DNA of 64,000 nucleotides from Persicaria tinctoria (GCA_037127255.1 JBANSL010000020.1:53357098-53421097); one strand, 5' to 3'. Shown: positions 23,930 to 36,710, counted from the stretch's first letter. The notes: generated from the letters alone by a model not told the origin. Numbers and translations: made by a program.

Positions 23930-26708
23930 AGCGGTCTTTGGTGCGATTTCGCATCCATAGAATTTTAAGGATTAAAACGAGATTATTTTTGCATACGTGT
24001 CATATTCTGAATGAAATTTGTATTATATTTTTGGCTCATATCAATAAATAAGCCAATTTAATTAGGTAAAAAAAACTTATCTTTCTAGATCAAATAATCT
24101 ATTCAATATAACCAATCTTTGTCAAACATTTTTTCTTTTTAGATGAAATTGAATATATTTGTATAAATATTCATCCTTATATTTTAATTAGGGAGAAAAT
24201 TTATCATTTTTAGATGAAATTGAATATATTTGTATAAATATTCAACCTTATATCTTACTTAGTTGGAAATTTTATCTTTTTTGGATGAAATTTTATGTTG
24301 AATAGATAATTAATTAACAGTTTAAGATAGCATATTGTAGTTGTTATATATATAGTCTAATCTATGAGTCATCACCGAACACGAAACATTCAATATCATT
24401 AGCCAGTTCAACAACTTTCAATAGTTGCAAATCAAGATTTGCCGCTCCAAGAGGTATAGTTTTGCAATAGATCCTACTCCGTGTATGCAATAGCTTTATA
24501 TTCCTAAAATAAGGTCCCTAAAATAGTTTTATTCATCATATGTATATTTGCCGCTTCAAGAGGTATATATATATCCCTAAAATAGCTTTATATTCATATA
24601 TTTATCATTTTTTTCAGTTGTTGCAATAGCGAATGTATACAATAAGGTTGATGAATATATAAAATATACTTTGAAAGATTTTATCTAATTTAAATCATAT
24701 CTAGAAAAATCATATCAATATTATTCCGTATTGTTTAAATAATTCAACCAACCGTTACTCTTTTTTCTCTATTATTTTTAGGTGTTTTTTATGATTTTCT
24801 TTTCAATTTGTGAATGACGAAGCTCCTCATTAAGGAAGAATGAAGGATATATACTTTACCTTCAAGAAAGCATATTTGAGTTTTATACAAATAAATTCAG
24901 TCTCTTCTAATAAAGATAGAATATAAATCTTTTTTATAGTTTAGATTAATCCTTTTTACTATGTGGACGTACATGGTGTTATGTTTCAAGTTCTTACAAA
25001 GTGATTTGTTAATTTTTTATACCTTTTGTATATTTTTGTTAATTTATTTCATAGTTACTTGAAACCTTTCATATAAATATTGCGGTGAAACTATTTTAAC
25101 TTTCACAATTTATTTAAAAAATAAAAATTTAAAATTAATATGTAATTCATCAAAATATTCAAATAAATAAATCACAACCTTAATTTTTTTACAGATAAAT
25201 AATTGAATTGGGGAAGATTATTTCATAATATGATTTTTAAAACTATTTCCTTTATTAATTAGTTTATTTGTTAGGACCCTTTTTAATAAGTTTATAATTG
25301 CACGTAAATTCAAAATTTATTAATTAATTTATATTCTATTTATTAATTAATTTATAATTATTAATGGAAAACTATCATGTATATTTATTAATTAATTTAA
25401 TGTTACGTTTTGGAGTAGAATATCTTATAATTATCACTTTTTATCTTTTTTTAATAAAAATAATTATTGCCCTTTATTCTCTCTTTTTTTTTAATCAAAT
25501 GATACTCTATCCTATTATCCTTTCCGTTCCCGTTAAATATCATGCCAAACATACCTTTTTAATTAGTCTATTGGTACTAATTCACAATCTTCATCGTTTT
25601 TGAATTAAGTCAGTATATACTGTATATTATATTCATTACCAAGAGTGATTGCACATGCATAAGCTTCAAATGTTTGGATCTCAGATGTATTCAATCGGTG
25701 GTTTGTCGACCCCGCTCTTTTTTTTTTTTTTTTTTTTGAGGTAAAGCTAGATTAGTTACTATTCATCATCTTCACCCAAACTTACAGCAGCTGTTTGTCG
25801 TAGGTTTTTTGAAAAAATTAGTGTATCATATAAAGGCCTAAAACTAGCTAGCGCATGAGCAACAACATTCCTTTTCCTCCTGACGTGAGACGACCATTCA
25901 ACCGAAACACACGAGCTAGCCTGGTGATGGATGGCTTCGAGAAGATGTTGGAGGGTAATAAATAAGTTTGTTGTCAATATAATTAAAAGAATTCTTATGG
26001 ATTAAGGTAAAAGTAGAGGAAAAAAAAGAATAAATAATTAATTGATTTTACCATGTTAATTTATTTCATAAACTATTAAAATTATAAGGAGTTTGATTAG
26101 ATTTCTACTAAAATACCATATCCAATATTGAAGATATATTAAGCGGGATGATGAATTGATAAGAAATATGTTATGATAAAGTCAGTAGACATAACTAAAA
26201 AGTATAAACCGATTTGATTTTATATTTATATAAAATTTGTAAATTGTTCGGGTTCAAAATATATATTTTTATTTTATATATACTTAATAAAATCATTTAT
26301 AAAATCAATATATATTATAAATATTAAAACAACCCCTTAGAATGAGAAGTCAAATTTAAGAAGTAGTTATAGACTTATAGTACATTAATCTTTAAGGAAT
26401 TAATAATCAACTCTATATCTTACTTAGGTAGAAAACTTATCTGTTTATATAAAATAATCTATCAAATATTTGATCAACTATTCTACGTTTTAAAACAAAT
26501 TGAATATAGTACATCTATATAATTATAAAAAAAAATTGTTCCTTAAATTGCTGTCAAATTTGATGATAAAATTTTACAAAACAAATCTATGTATTATCCT
26601 ATCTATATATATACAACTGTATCTTCTTTCAAATTTCAGGAAAAAATGTAAATTAAACATCATTATATTTTTTAAGAAACCGCACAACGGGCGGGTACCG
26701 AATACTAG
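23930..26708 (+). mobile_element. degenerate Helitron, first of a second head-to-tail pair
   Basis: The beginning matches the family 5' block (GGTGCGATTTCGCATCCA, AATTTT..GGATTAAAACGAGATTATTTTT, CATATCAATAAATAAGCC), also seen at 41486. It ends ACCGCACAACGGGCGGGTACCGAATACTAG (hairpin then CTAG at 26705-26708). The exact 5' terminus is lost. It contains a LINE 3' fragment at 25720-25975. No RepHel. Confidence 0.6.
25720..25975 (-). mobile_element. 5'-truncated LINE, RNase H tail only
   Basis: A poly-T run (25720-25737) marks the poly(A) tail of a minus-strand insertion. The adjoining frame encodes the C-terminal end of a LINE RNase H domain with the HVRRKRNVVAHALASF motif, which includes the N/H and late D region. 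Only about 240 bp were inserted, typical of L1 5' truncation. It lies inside the degenerate Helitron and is dead on arrival. Confidence 0.7.
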
Positions 26709-28391
26709 TATATAATACTAAAACAGAGGCGTGAAAATCCTATGTGGCGGGCTCTGGTGCGATTCGCTTACGTGTCGTTCTCTGATGCATTTTGAACCGG
26801 GTTTTTTGCCACGTCAATTAATGATGATCCAATAAATTCAAGCCACGTTAGACGATAACCCCATCTATTTATACATATGTCATCTTATGTGTCCATTTTA
26901 ATTAATGATTAAATTAATTTTTATTATAAATATTCAACCTCATATCTTAGAAATCTTATCATTTTACCTTATGTTATTTTATAAATATTTTACCTAGAAA
27001 AATCTACACAATCTTAAAAGATTAGATTAATTTATATAATCTATTAGTACTATTTAACATCATCTAATACGAAGTATATTGAATTAAATCCTATCTTTTC
27101 TATTACTGTATATATAATATATTGAATGAAATCTTAAACAACCGGAGTGGTTTTTGAAAAATTGATTCAAAAAAGAAATATATATACTTATCTTTATATA
27201 TGAAGTTTGAATATATTTTTACTAAATCATATTTCATATAAAATAATAAAAAATTATTCTCTATATCTTATTATATAATACTCCAACAACTAACGATTTA
27301 TTTCATATAAAGGGTAGTATACGTGTAAAAATATGTACACAATTATAAAATCAATTTAGATAATATATGCTTATCATATGTTGGTTTAATTACTTTTGAA
27401 TAACAACAAATAAAACAGAGACGTGAAAATCCTACGTAGCGGGCTTTGGTGCGATTCGCTTACATGTCGTTCTCTGGTGTAATCTGATTCGGGTTTTTTT
27501 GACACATCAATTAATGCGTATCCAATAAATTTAAGTCACGTCAATTAATGATTTTCTTTATCCACCTATCATCTTATGTGTCCACCTTAACTGATAATGA
27601 TTACAATTAAATAATTTTAATAAAAAATAATTAAAATATAGTCATATCTTGATATTTACCTAAAATATGTATATCAAATCTTTTAGCATATGACGTTATT
27701 AATATACTCCCTCCGATCCATTATGTATGACGTTTAAGACTTCTTTTGTTGATCCAATTTGTATGACGTTTTGTACTTTTCATGAACCATTAATTCCTAA
27801 TTCTTTGTACTAGTATTAATTGTTGTTCATTACTACTACTTTTTCATTAATTGAAAGACTTCTTTTGTTCATTACTACTACTTTTTGCCTCCAATTTCAT
27901 TTCCCTGCACTACTCCCGTAACTCCAACTACCCTTTTCTAGTTAATGCTAATTAATATTTGGCTGATACTAGAGAAATTAATTGATATCTAAGCCCTCCT
28001 TAATTCTTTTCTTAATTCCTGTGCAATTGTGTAAAACGTCATACATAGTGGATCGGAGGTAGTATCAAATTAATAAATTTTCATATCTAATTTCAAACTT
28101 ATTATTTTTATTTTTATTAATTTCAAATTTATTAATATGATGAAGTTTGACTATATTTGTACAAAATCATATCTAATAAAAATGTAAATAATGCATGCAT
28201 GAGAGAAATTTGTTATCTTATTCATGTTATCATGCCTAAAATTTCAAAGCGTGTGCTTTAAAAACAATATAAAATATCAAAAAAATTACAATCTCATATT
28301 TATTAGTAATAATTATGATAAAAAAACAATAAAAAGAAATAATATAATTTATTAATTAAGAAACCGCGAAACGCGCGGGTAGTAATACTAG
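26709..28391 (+). mobile_element. non-autonomous Helitron, second of the head-to-tail pair
   Basis: Starts TATATAATACTAAAACAGAGG, the family 5' end minus its TC, immediately after the preceding CTAG, and ends with the hairpin CCGCGAAACGCGCGGG followed by TAGTAATACTAG (28388-28391). The 5' block AAACAGAG.CGTGAAAATCCTA.GT.GCGGGCT is repeated near 27410. A Stowaway MITE is inserted at 27707-28062. No transposase. Confidence 0.7.
27707..28062. mobile_element. Stowaway MITE, 356 bp
   Basis: Ends CTCCCTCCGATCCATTATGT and its complement CTACCTCCGATCCACTATGT, flanked by TA on both sides (27705-27706 and 28063-28064). This is the Tc1/mariner Stowaway signature. It lies inside the Helitron 26709-28391 and is therefore younger. 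Confidence 0.9.
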
Positions 28392-28718
28392 TATATTATT
28401 AGAGCAACAACTTGCTCGTGTAACCTAGGCATTCATACATAACCGGGAGATAAAAAAAAAACTGAAAATTTCACTGGACAATTTTGAGTGGCGAGAGCTT
28501 GTTAACGGGTTGTAACGAGTTTTCGGGAACTTTTGGTTGCCACAAGGTGATTTGATACAAAATAGATGTTTTTTTTCCACCAAAAAAAAAAAAAGAAATA
28601 GATGTTTTTGGCTAGTGTTTTACCCTATATGTTTGGTGGAAGGCCAAATATGTTTATGTCTCGATGAAACTTTGAACCTTAAAATTAGGGAATTCGTCAT
28701 CACGTCAATAGAACTTAG
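28392..28718. other. no gene seen
   Basis: Oligo-A runs and AT-rich DNA. A frame at 28537-28785 crosses into the following MITE-like end and has no recognisable content. Confidence 0.35.
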
Positions 28719-29020
28719 GGCTCGTTTGGTTGAATGCGGGAAATACAATTCCCGAGAACTTACTTGTGAAATGTATTTTTTCTGAATTGAAAAAATTTGT
28801 TTGGTTGAATTTTGATTTTTAGAAATATAAATAGAAAAATAAAGAAAATTACATTAAAAAATGGTGAAATTTGAACTTAACTAATCCCCTAGGCAAGTGA
28901 ACTTCTTACAATTTGGAGTAATTGAAATTCATGCAAAGTTGAATTTATGTGGCTTTCTGTCAACCAAACACATAAATATATCTTACTTCATAGATTTTTA
29001 ACCGTCTAACCAAACAATGA
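28719..29020. mobile_element. possible MITE with GGGCTCGTTTGGTTG end
   Basis: GGGCTCGTTTGGTTGAATGC at the left and CTAACCAAACAATGAGC at the right are imperfect inverted repeats of a kind common in plant hAT/Harbinger MITEs. The interior also contains GTTTGGTTGAATTTTGATTT and CAACCAAACAC inverted motifs. The target duplication is not clear, so boundaries are approximate. Confidence 0.35.
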
Positions 29021-29557
29021 GCAATAGAAGGCGTTAGTGAAGTCCCGATAAGTTCGGTAACACTAGGCCAGTAGGCCATGGAAATTTGCGGAAATTGAAA
29101 CAATGAAAGCTGGAATTAAACTTCATTACCAGTAATTGTTTTTAAATTTGTAGATAAGTTGTCCGTTATTGTTTGGCCCTTATATATACTTGCTAACAAT
29201 CAGATAAAATCAGAACTGTAATATTAAATAATGGCAACCAATAACCAACCCGAAATTAGGGGTGTGCATGATTCGGTTCAAACCGAATTTTTGGACCGAA
29301 CCAATACAAACCGAACCTAACCGAAGTTTTTCGGTTCGGCTTTCGGTTCGAGAATTTTCATTTTTCGGTTTTGATTCGGTTTGTGTTCGGTTTCGGTTCG
29401 GTTTGTGTTAAACCAAATTTTTTTTATACACTACATAAATATAGAGTATATATATTTGTATACTTTATATATACACTAATACACACATACTTACTAATAC
29501 AGTACAATATATATATTTGTATACACTAATACACACATACTTACTTTTTTTTTGGTT

Positions 29558-32500
29558 TTAAAGGCGGGCAAAGCCCCTTAATATTAATAGGAAATAACTT
29601 AGTTTGATATCCCGCTCCCCGGGAATGAAAGTAACGATGCAATCCGGGCTTACATAAAAAGTAACGAAATCTTCCATCATGGTAATCGCCATCGCAGCTA
29701 GAGCATCCGCAACTGAGTTGGCCTGCCTCCGAATTAGGCTTACAATTACCTCTCCTCGAACTGCCTTGAGTAGTTGTTGACACTGGAGAATAATCTGTCC
29801 ATTGGCATGAATAGAGCTGTCAACTCCCGTCACCTTGTTGTAGGAATTTGCACTGTCAGTTTCGACTACAAGTCTGTCGATGCCCATGTCTCTTGTCATC
29901 TGCAGCCCGTGAAACAACGCCCATGCTTCCGCTTTGTCTGCCGAGCAGACTCCGCATTTGAAGGCGAATGCTTTAACAAAAGCTCCTCTATGGTCTCGTA
30001 CGATGCCTCCACCCCCCGCCGGTCCTGGGTTGCCTCTCGATGCGCCATCAATGTTGAGTTTGAGCCATCCGGGATCGGGAGGGGACCAGTCGACTGGGAT
30101 GTCTCTCGGAGGGCTGCTTACCATTGCTCTACAACTTTTCTCCCTGGCATGTAGGTATCCCGAAGTTTGTTTCCAAACTCGATCAGCAATGCTCTGCACC
30201 CTGTCGGTGCCTTGGAAAATCAGCTCGTTGCGGACCTTCCATGTCGTCCAAAGCATCGTCACAAATATTGTGCTCCATCTGCTCTTATCTTTCACATTTA
30301 TGAAAATCCATTCTTGGATATTGGTTGGAAGGAAGAAATTCAACATGCGATTAGTGTCACCGAGTTGTGCCCAGGCTTCTCGGATGGCATTGCAATCGCG
30401 GAGCACATGAAGCCCCGTTTCCTCATGGCCACATCGGGGGTAGGCCGTGTAGTTCGATAAGTGCCGGCGGACTCTGTTTGCGTTGCAAAGCATCGCATTG
30501 TGAGCTGCGAGGTACGCGAATGTTCGTGCTCGTTGCTGTGCTGGAGCCTCCCAAATTCGATTCCAGCCCGGTAAGTTGTCAAATCTGTGCGCATCCCTGA
30601 TTCGAGAAAGTGCAGAACCAGTGATGAATGCTCCCGATTTTGTGAATCCCCAATATAGTTTGTCCTGCACATCCTGGTTCGGCACCACTCTAATGGACTG
30701 TAGACTTTGAAGTATCTGCCCATTTAGCCAGGGATTCAAAGCACTCCACTTCCATCCATTCCCGTCCCACATCTCTTCCACTCTGCAGTTAGAAAGGTCT
30801 TCCGGTATCTCCTGAGTGGTTTCATCAATTAGCGGCTTCTCATTCATCCAAGGATGAAGCCAAAACAAAGTGGATCGTCCGTTGCCCATGTCCACCCGGA
30901 GCCCAGGTGTTAGCGCTTTGGCACCATGAACCACCCCACGCCATAAGTGGGAGCTATTAGCACGTATGAGCCTACTACACAAAGAGGATGGATCCTGGAT
31001 CAATCTCCATCCCAGTTTGGCGAGTGTGGCTTGATTCGTCTCCTTCATAGGCCTTACTCCCAATCCACCTTCCTCTTTTCTTGCATATAAAATCTCTTTT
31101 TTCAACAAATGAATTCTACGGTTATCCGGAGTCGATCCCCATATGAACTTCCGGACTTCCTTGTCAATGTCTTCGCACACCCGCTGAGGTATGTAAGAGG
31201 ACTGCATAAAGTACAGTGGGAGGCTCGTCAACACTGACTTGGCAAGCGTTACACGTCCCGCAAGTGATAAGGACCTCACTTTCCAGCCTTTTAGCCTGCT
31301 CGTTACCTTCTCCAGGAGATAGGAGTATCTATTTGCGGTTAGGCGGTTGCCTGCAGTCGGCACTCCAAGGTAAGTGCCAAAATCTGTCACCGTTGGCATA
31401 GATAGCACACTGCTGATTTCATGTTTAACCCCCGCTGGAACATTTCTCGAGTAGAAGACCGAGCTCTTCTCAAAGCTGACTCTTTCACCCGACGCTTTGC
31501 AGAATCTGTCCAAGCAGTCCTTCATCGCTTTTCCTTGTTCTTTTGTTGCCTCTCCAATCAAGATCAGATCGTCTGCGAAGAAGAGATGCGACAACTGTAC
31601 TCCGCCAACCACAACCGGTTTCCATCTTCCCGCTGCAATATCATCTTGAATGAGGTGCGATAAGTATTCCATGCATAGCACAAACAGATAAGGCGAGAGC
31701 GGATCACCCTGGCGGATCCCTCGTGACGGTTTGAAACTTCCCGCCCTTTCGCCATTCCACAACACCTCCATGCTACCCATCGTTTGGCAGTGCATAATCG
31801 TTTCAACCAGACTCGAGGGGAGTTGAGCCTTTACCAGAATCGCTCGAAGGAAACTCCAATCTATCCTATCGTAGGCTTTCTCAAGGTCCACTTTCACAAG
31901 CATCCACTTCCTTCTTCTCCTTTCCGACATCGAGTGTAAGAGCTCCTGGACCACAACAATATTGTCGATTATCTGCCTCCCCGGGATGAAACTCGATTGA
32001 GTTGGAGATACAAGAATGGGTAGCACCGGTTTCAGTCGATTGACAATGATCTTAGTGGCTAATTTGAAAGCAACGTTTAGTAAGGATATCGGTCTCAACT
32101 GGCGGGGCGATGCAGGGTTTGTCACTTTAGGAATCAGGACCATGAGTGCGTTCCCAAGCGAATCCGCAGTCTGTCCTCCATTGAGGAAGTTCAGAATCAA
32201 ATCGCTCACCTGCCTGCCCACCACCTTTCAATTTTTCTGATAGAAGATCGCCGGGTAGCCATCCGGTCCCGGTGCCTTGTAAGGGCCCATTTGTTGCAAC
32301 ATAGGCCATATTTCTATTTCCCGGAAAGGCTCAGCAAGCTTCGCAGCCATGGGAGTTTCCATCAAGGGGAAGGTGTGCTCGCTCAAGGTCATTTCTCTGC
32401 CCTCACTCACGGTTTCGGCCATGTACAATTTTTCAAAGAAATTCACCACCAAATCCTTTACAGCAGCCGATTCATCAATCCACACCCCCGTCTCGTCTTG

Positions 32501-33700
32501 CAAAGTCTGTATCTTGTTCGCCCTTCTCCGCACTACAATGGATAGATGGAAATAACGAGTATTTCTATCTCCATCCAGAAGAAAGCTCGTACGTGATTTC
32601 TGGAACCACAGTAGCTGCTCCTACTGTAACGTTTCCTCTAGCTCCTTATTCAATTCCTCATCAAGTTGTATAAGATGATTCGTTGGGTGCTCAGCAAGTC
32701 TGATTCTAACACCCTCAATTCTCCTCTCCAGGCGCTTTTTCCGACGAAAAATATTACCAAAGACGTCTCTGTTCCAAGTTTTCAAAGCCGTCTTCAGTAT
32801 GCTAAGGGCATCGCAAGCACCGGCGTTCCTATCCCAAGCAGAATCAAGGAATTCCCCAAAGCTGTCTTGGAGTAACCAAGCCGTCTGAAATCGGAATGGT
32901 CGATCTCCCCTGCTCATGTTCCCTGAAGGATGGGTCTCCAGGAGGATCGGCACATGGTCCGAGTGAGCGGCAATTAGATGGCTAACCACCGCCTCCGGAA
33001 ATCTCATGCGACAATCAGGGCAGCAGATCGCCCTATCGAGCCTAGCATCAACCCTGGTGTCGGTCTGTCGGCCCCTCGCCCAAGTGAATGGAGCTCCTGA
33101 GTATCCAAGATCAAGTAGCTGTAACGAATTTACCCAATCGCTGAACGCCTGCATCGATCTATTCGATCCCACTGAGGAACCTGGTGATCTTTCATCTGCA
33201 TTCAGAGTCGCGTTGAAGTCGCCCATCAGCACCCAGGGATGGGTACTGTGGCTCGTAAAGTCAAGGAGGCTACGCCATAAATCGAGCCTTCTTGCGTGAG
33301 CCAGGGCTGCATAGATGGCTGAAAGTACCCAGGGGTCCTCTCCTCGTCTCTGTATGTCTACTGTTATGTGTTGCGGATGAACTACTAAGGTCGACATTGT
33401 AACCTCTGAAGTTCTCCACAATACCCAGATCCCTCCAGAGAAGCCTACAGAATCTATTCTTTCACAACCATCAAACCCAACCCGTCTGCATACCCTGCTA
33501 GCCGTATCTCCACTAATCCTCGGTTCCACAAGAATAAGGACTTGTGGATCATGGTTACGAATGAGTTCTTGTAACGCCAGGAAGAAAGTATTACTTCCCG
33601 CGCCATTGGTATTCCACGCAATTATTCTTAAATTATTCATGGATAACAAGGTGTGTGTTATAGCCCTGATAACTGTATCACCTGGCATGTTCATTGCATC
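29558..33700 (-). pseudogene. LINE ORF2 (endonuclease-RT-zf-RVT-RNase H), two nonsense codons
   Basis: The polyprotein copies LINE RNA into DNA at a nicked target. In order on the minus strand: APE endonuclease with WNTNGAGS (about 33620), VEPRISG, MGDFNATL and AHSDHVPI; RT with KAPGPDGYPAIFY, SFIPGRQIIDN, KVDLEKAYDRIDW, GIRQGDPLSPYLF and the catalytic FFADDLIL (about 31570); a zf-RVT C/H cluster (CGHEETGLHVLRDC, about 30430); and RNase H with NIDGASRGNPGPAGGGG, ADKAEAW, VVETDSAN and RRQANSVADALAA. All catalytic residues looked for are present. Frame is kept throughout, but a TAG near 32619 and a TGA near 32226 interrupt it. The lesions are few, so the insertion is probably recent. The start is taken at an ATG just after the ORF1 stop and is uncertain. 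Confidence 0.85.
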
Positions 33701-33782
33701 TGCAAAAGCAAGCGCCGCTTCATCAAGAAGCCTGATTGCATCAGAGATTGCTTGGGGCACCGAGGCCCGACAAAGTATTGGT

Positions 33783-35778
33783 TTATTGATTGTCGTCATT
33801 GGGAACAAATCCAACGTCACTCTCGAGGATATCCATGGCGGAACCACAAGGAACGGTCCTGTCCGGTGGTTTGTCAAAAGGAAGCTTCTTTGGGTCCGTA
33901 CCGGCACAATTGTGACTAGAGGGGGCTGGTTCATTGTGTGCCAGGATCCTGATGTTGCTGCTATGTGGGGCAAATTGGGTTGCTTTTGTGGTCGGGGGGA
34001 TGGCTTGGGAAAAAGCGGTGGTGGTAATGTGGGTGGCCGGGGGGATCTGCTTGTGGGAATTGGTGGTGGCGTGTATGGGCTTGTGGGTTGGCTTAGGCTT
34101 GTCAATGTTAACTGTATTGCCAAGCTCTTCAACTATGACAGTTAGGGGCATGAAAGATTTGTTTTTTTTCTTGGCGATGTATGTGTTTTTGATAGCTAGG
34201 TGAGGTTTACGGTTGCCTGCGTTCCCGCTTTTACCCCTAGTAAAAGAGTTTTCTTTCCCTTGGGGAGCCTTTGGAATTGCACCTTGTTCCTCTGTCGCCA
34301 CCTCTTTCCCCTTATCTAGGCTATCCTTCTGATTAGTTACGATTTTATTACCTAAATCGTTCTCCTTGCTTATCCTTTCTGAGATTTCTTGATTCGGGTC
34401 CATATCTCCAAGCACTGCAAATCTGGAAGATTGCACCGAATCTCCATGTCCTTGATTCCCGGTAGATTGCACCGAATTCGGATCTTTCCCTATCGTGTGC
34501 ATCCCAGCACGCTCCTCCGTCGCCGGCGGTCGGAGTCCTTGGCCTTCAGCACCCCCGTTGGATGCCTTGTTGTTGTGTCGCCTGCTTGACTTCTTGGCTT
34601 GCATCCACACACCATAGCTATCCTCTAGAATGTCCCCGGAAGGTTTTGATGCCTTCGTCTCCCCATCCTTATGATTGTTGCAGCTTTCCACATGATGTCC
34701 CACCATCCCACAGCTGAAGCACACCATCCTTAAACCCTCGTACCGAATCGGCCAAACCTTTCCGTCAAGCCGAAATTTTGACAGAAGAGGTTTAGATAAA
34801 TCAACCTCGACGCTCAGGCGAGCGAATTGTCCTCTGTCTGCCGATGTTGTAGTGTTGTCGATGCGGAGAACTTTCCCTATTTTATTGCCCACCAGTTGGA
34901 GAAACCTCTGGTCAAAATACTCAATGTGGAGACACGGGATCCGCACCCAGACCGTCATCTTCGTGATATGTTCTTCGCTTGCGTCAAACTGTGGGACCCA
35001 CTTCCTGATCGTCAGATAATTGTCACCTAGCATCCAAGGACCCTTCCTAAGGACATGATTGTAATCATCTTGGTTTGAGAATCGAGCTACGAAGTAGTCA
35101 TTGCCTATGTCGATTAGCGAGAATTGTGCCTTGAGTGCCCACTTTTGTGACAGCCGACGATGCAATTGCATATACCCTGGACCCTTATCGAACATTTTAA
35201 TAATCAGCGTTTCCTTCCAGGGCCTCCATAACTCCTCCCTTTCCTCCTTTGAAAGAGCTATTGTGGGGCAAAGCGGGTCTTCCTTCTCTGGCACAATGCC
35301 ATCAGTGGCTTGGTAATCAGTGCATATACCCTGGACCCTTATCGAACATTTTAATAATCAGCGTTTCCTTCCAGGGCCTCCATAACTCCTCCCTTTCCTC
35401 CTTGGAAAGAGCTATTGTGGGGCAAAGCGGGTCTTCCTTCTCTGGCACAATGTCATCAGTGGCTTGGTAATCAGTGGTCTCCATATTCTGAGTCATCCGG
35501 GCATCCTGGACGACTGCAAAGCTTGCTCCTGACCCCATTGTTAACTTATCCTTATAGCTTAGTGGCGCATTTCCATCCCTTGGCGCCCCCTGAAGTACAG
35601 GGGATTCCAAGTTTTGCAGCATCCCATTCGCAGAGGAGCCGGCATTTCCGGCACTTGGCGTTCCCTGCAGCGCGGGGAAACCCACGTTTAGCAGCATCCC
35701 ATTAACTATGACGCCGGCGAAGCCAGAAGGAGAAAACCCCGGCCCGACGCTGCGCTCTTTCTCACTCTCGCTCTCCAT
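33783..35778 (-). pseudogene. LINE ORF1 (DUF4283, CCHC zinc knuckle), broken by a tandem duplication
   Basis: ORF1 is the RNA-binding protein of L1 LINEs. The frame opens at ATG 35776-35778 (MESESEKERS), then is shifted at the 154-bp duplication, and continues in another frame from 35294 to the stop at 33783. Visible parts are the DUF4283 fold with FVARFSNQDDYNHVLRKGPW and YEGLRMVCFSC, then the zinc knuckle CFSCGMVGHHVESC (about 34690), followed by a long polar tail. ORF2 overlaps or follows closely in another frame. Confidence 0.8.
35171..35478 (-). repeat. 154-bp tandem duplication inside LINE ORF1
   Basis: Units 35171-35324 and 35325-35478 begin TATACCCTGGACCCTTATCG and differ at only about three positions. 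As 154 is not a multiple of three, the duplication shifts ORF1 out of frame. The near-identity indicates it arose recently. Confidence 0.9.
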
Positions 35779-36275
35779 CTTACTAATAGAGTGTAAAAAT
35801 ACATGGTATATACTAATACATATATACTGTACTTACTAATACATAGTGTATATTGTACATACATATATACATACATACTGTAAAAATACATGGTATACAC
35901 TAATACACACATACTGTACTTACTAATATATATACTAATACATAGTGTATATATATTTGTATACTGTTTTTTATTATGGAAATTCGGTTCAATTATGTTA
36001 AAACCGAACCGAACACAAATCAAACCGGTAAATAACCGAACCGAACCTAATACTTTCGGTCTGGCTTTCGGTTTGAAAATTTGAGATTTTCGGTTTCGGT
36101 TCGGTTCGGTTCGGCCTGGTTCGGTTAGGTTTTAGACCGATACACAGCCCTACCCGAAATTGTTTCGGTTTTAAACCGAACCTGATCGGAAAAACTCAAG
36201 TCAAACCGTAACCGAACCAGATTAATCGGTTTTTCCCCTTTGATTTACAACTTCTTTCTTGTTTCCTAAATCGTA

Positions 36276-36419
36276 CTCCCTCCGATTAGAAATACTTATT
36301 ACTAATAAATATCAAACTAGAGAAAAAATTAATTAAAATAAATAATATTTTATATAGTTTTTAGCTCATAAAACTACGTGCAGAAAAATCAAATATCATT
36401 TATTTCCAATCGGAAAGAG
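36276..36419. mobile_element. Stowaway MITE, 144 bp
   Basis: Ends CTCCCTCCGATTAGAAATA and (complement) CTCTTTCCGATTGGAAATA, flanked by TA (36274-36275 and 36420-36421). Tc1/mariner type, without coding sequence. Confidence 0.85.
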
Positions 36420-36499
36420 TAAGTGATTTCCAACTTTTTTTCCTTTATTAACTTTTTTTCATTTATTGAAATTTTTTTCGGTGGAAATTATTTATTGGA

Positions 36500-36710
36500 A
36501 ATATAATACAATAAATATGTACTGAAAACCTAACCGTAAGTTTCAATCGGTTGGTGGAAATCATTTATTGGCCGGAACCAGGCCAGATCCAGAATTCTTT
36601 AAAAATATGAACTGAAAACCTAACCGAAAACTTTACATCGGTTTTGGATCAAGTTTGACCGGTTCGGTTTCAGTCGGTTTTTCGATTTAATCAAAATATG
36701 CATAGCCCTA
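36500..36710. mobile_element. end of another CCGAA-type hAT MITE
   Basis: The segment contains CGGTTTTGG, ACCGGTTCGG and CAGTCGGTT repeats and ends, on the minus strand, TAGGGCTATGCATATTTTG, close to the terminus of the 29257-36152 element. The partner end was not found, though CCGAA-type repeats continue beyond 36160, suggesting two related MITEs overlapped or nested here. Confidence 0.45.

Larger units (their letters stand above)
29546..35778 (-). mobile_element. nearly full-length L1-type LINE
   Basis: A minus-strand non-LTR retrotransposon with ORF1 (DUF4283 and CCHC knuckle), ORF2 (endonuclease, reverse transcriptase, zf-RVT, RNase H) and a poly(A) tail (plus-strand T run at 29546-29552). 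A probable target duplication CTTACT occurs at 29540-29545 and 35779-35784; related uninterrupted sequence (TACTTACTAATA) is visible in the host MITE near 35915. The 5' end coincides with the first ATG of ORF1, and the ORF2 stop is about ten bases before the tail, so untranslated sequence is almost absent. Two nonsense codons and one tandem duplication are the only disabling changes seen. Confidence 0.9.
29257..36152. mobile_element. hAT-type MITE (CCGAA-rich), split by a LINE
   Basis: Terminal repeats TAGGGGTGTGCAT and (complement of the right end) TAGGGCTGTGTAT are flanked by a perfect 8-bp duplication, CCCGAAAT (29249-29256 and 36153-36160). Outer parts are arrays of CGGTTCGGTT and its complement; inner parts are ATACA/TACTAATA-type repeats. 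Without the LINE (29546-35778) and its duplication the MITE is about 0.66 kb. No transposase. Confidence 0.85.

Noticed and set aside
29774..30460. Plus-strand ORFs opposite the LINE
   Set aside because: They are shadows of the minus-strand RNase H and zf-RVT coding region.
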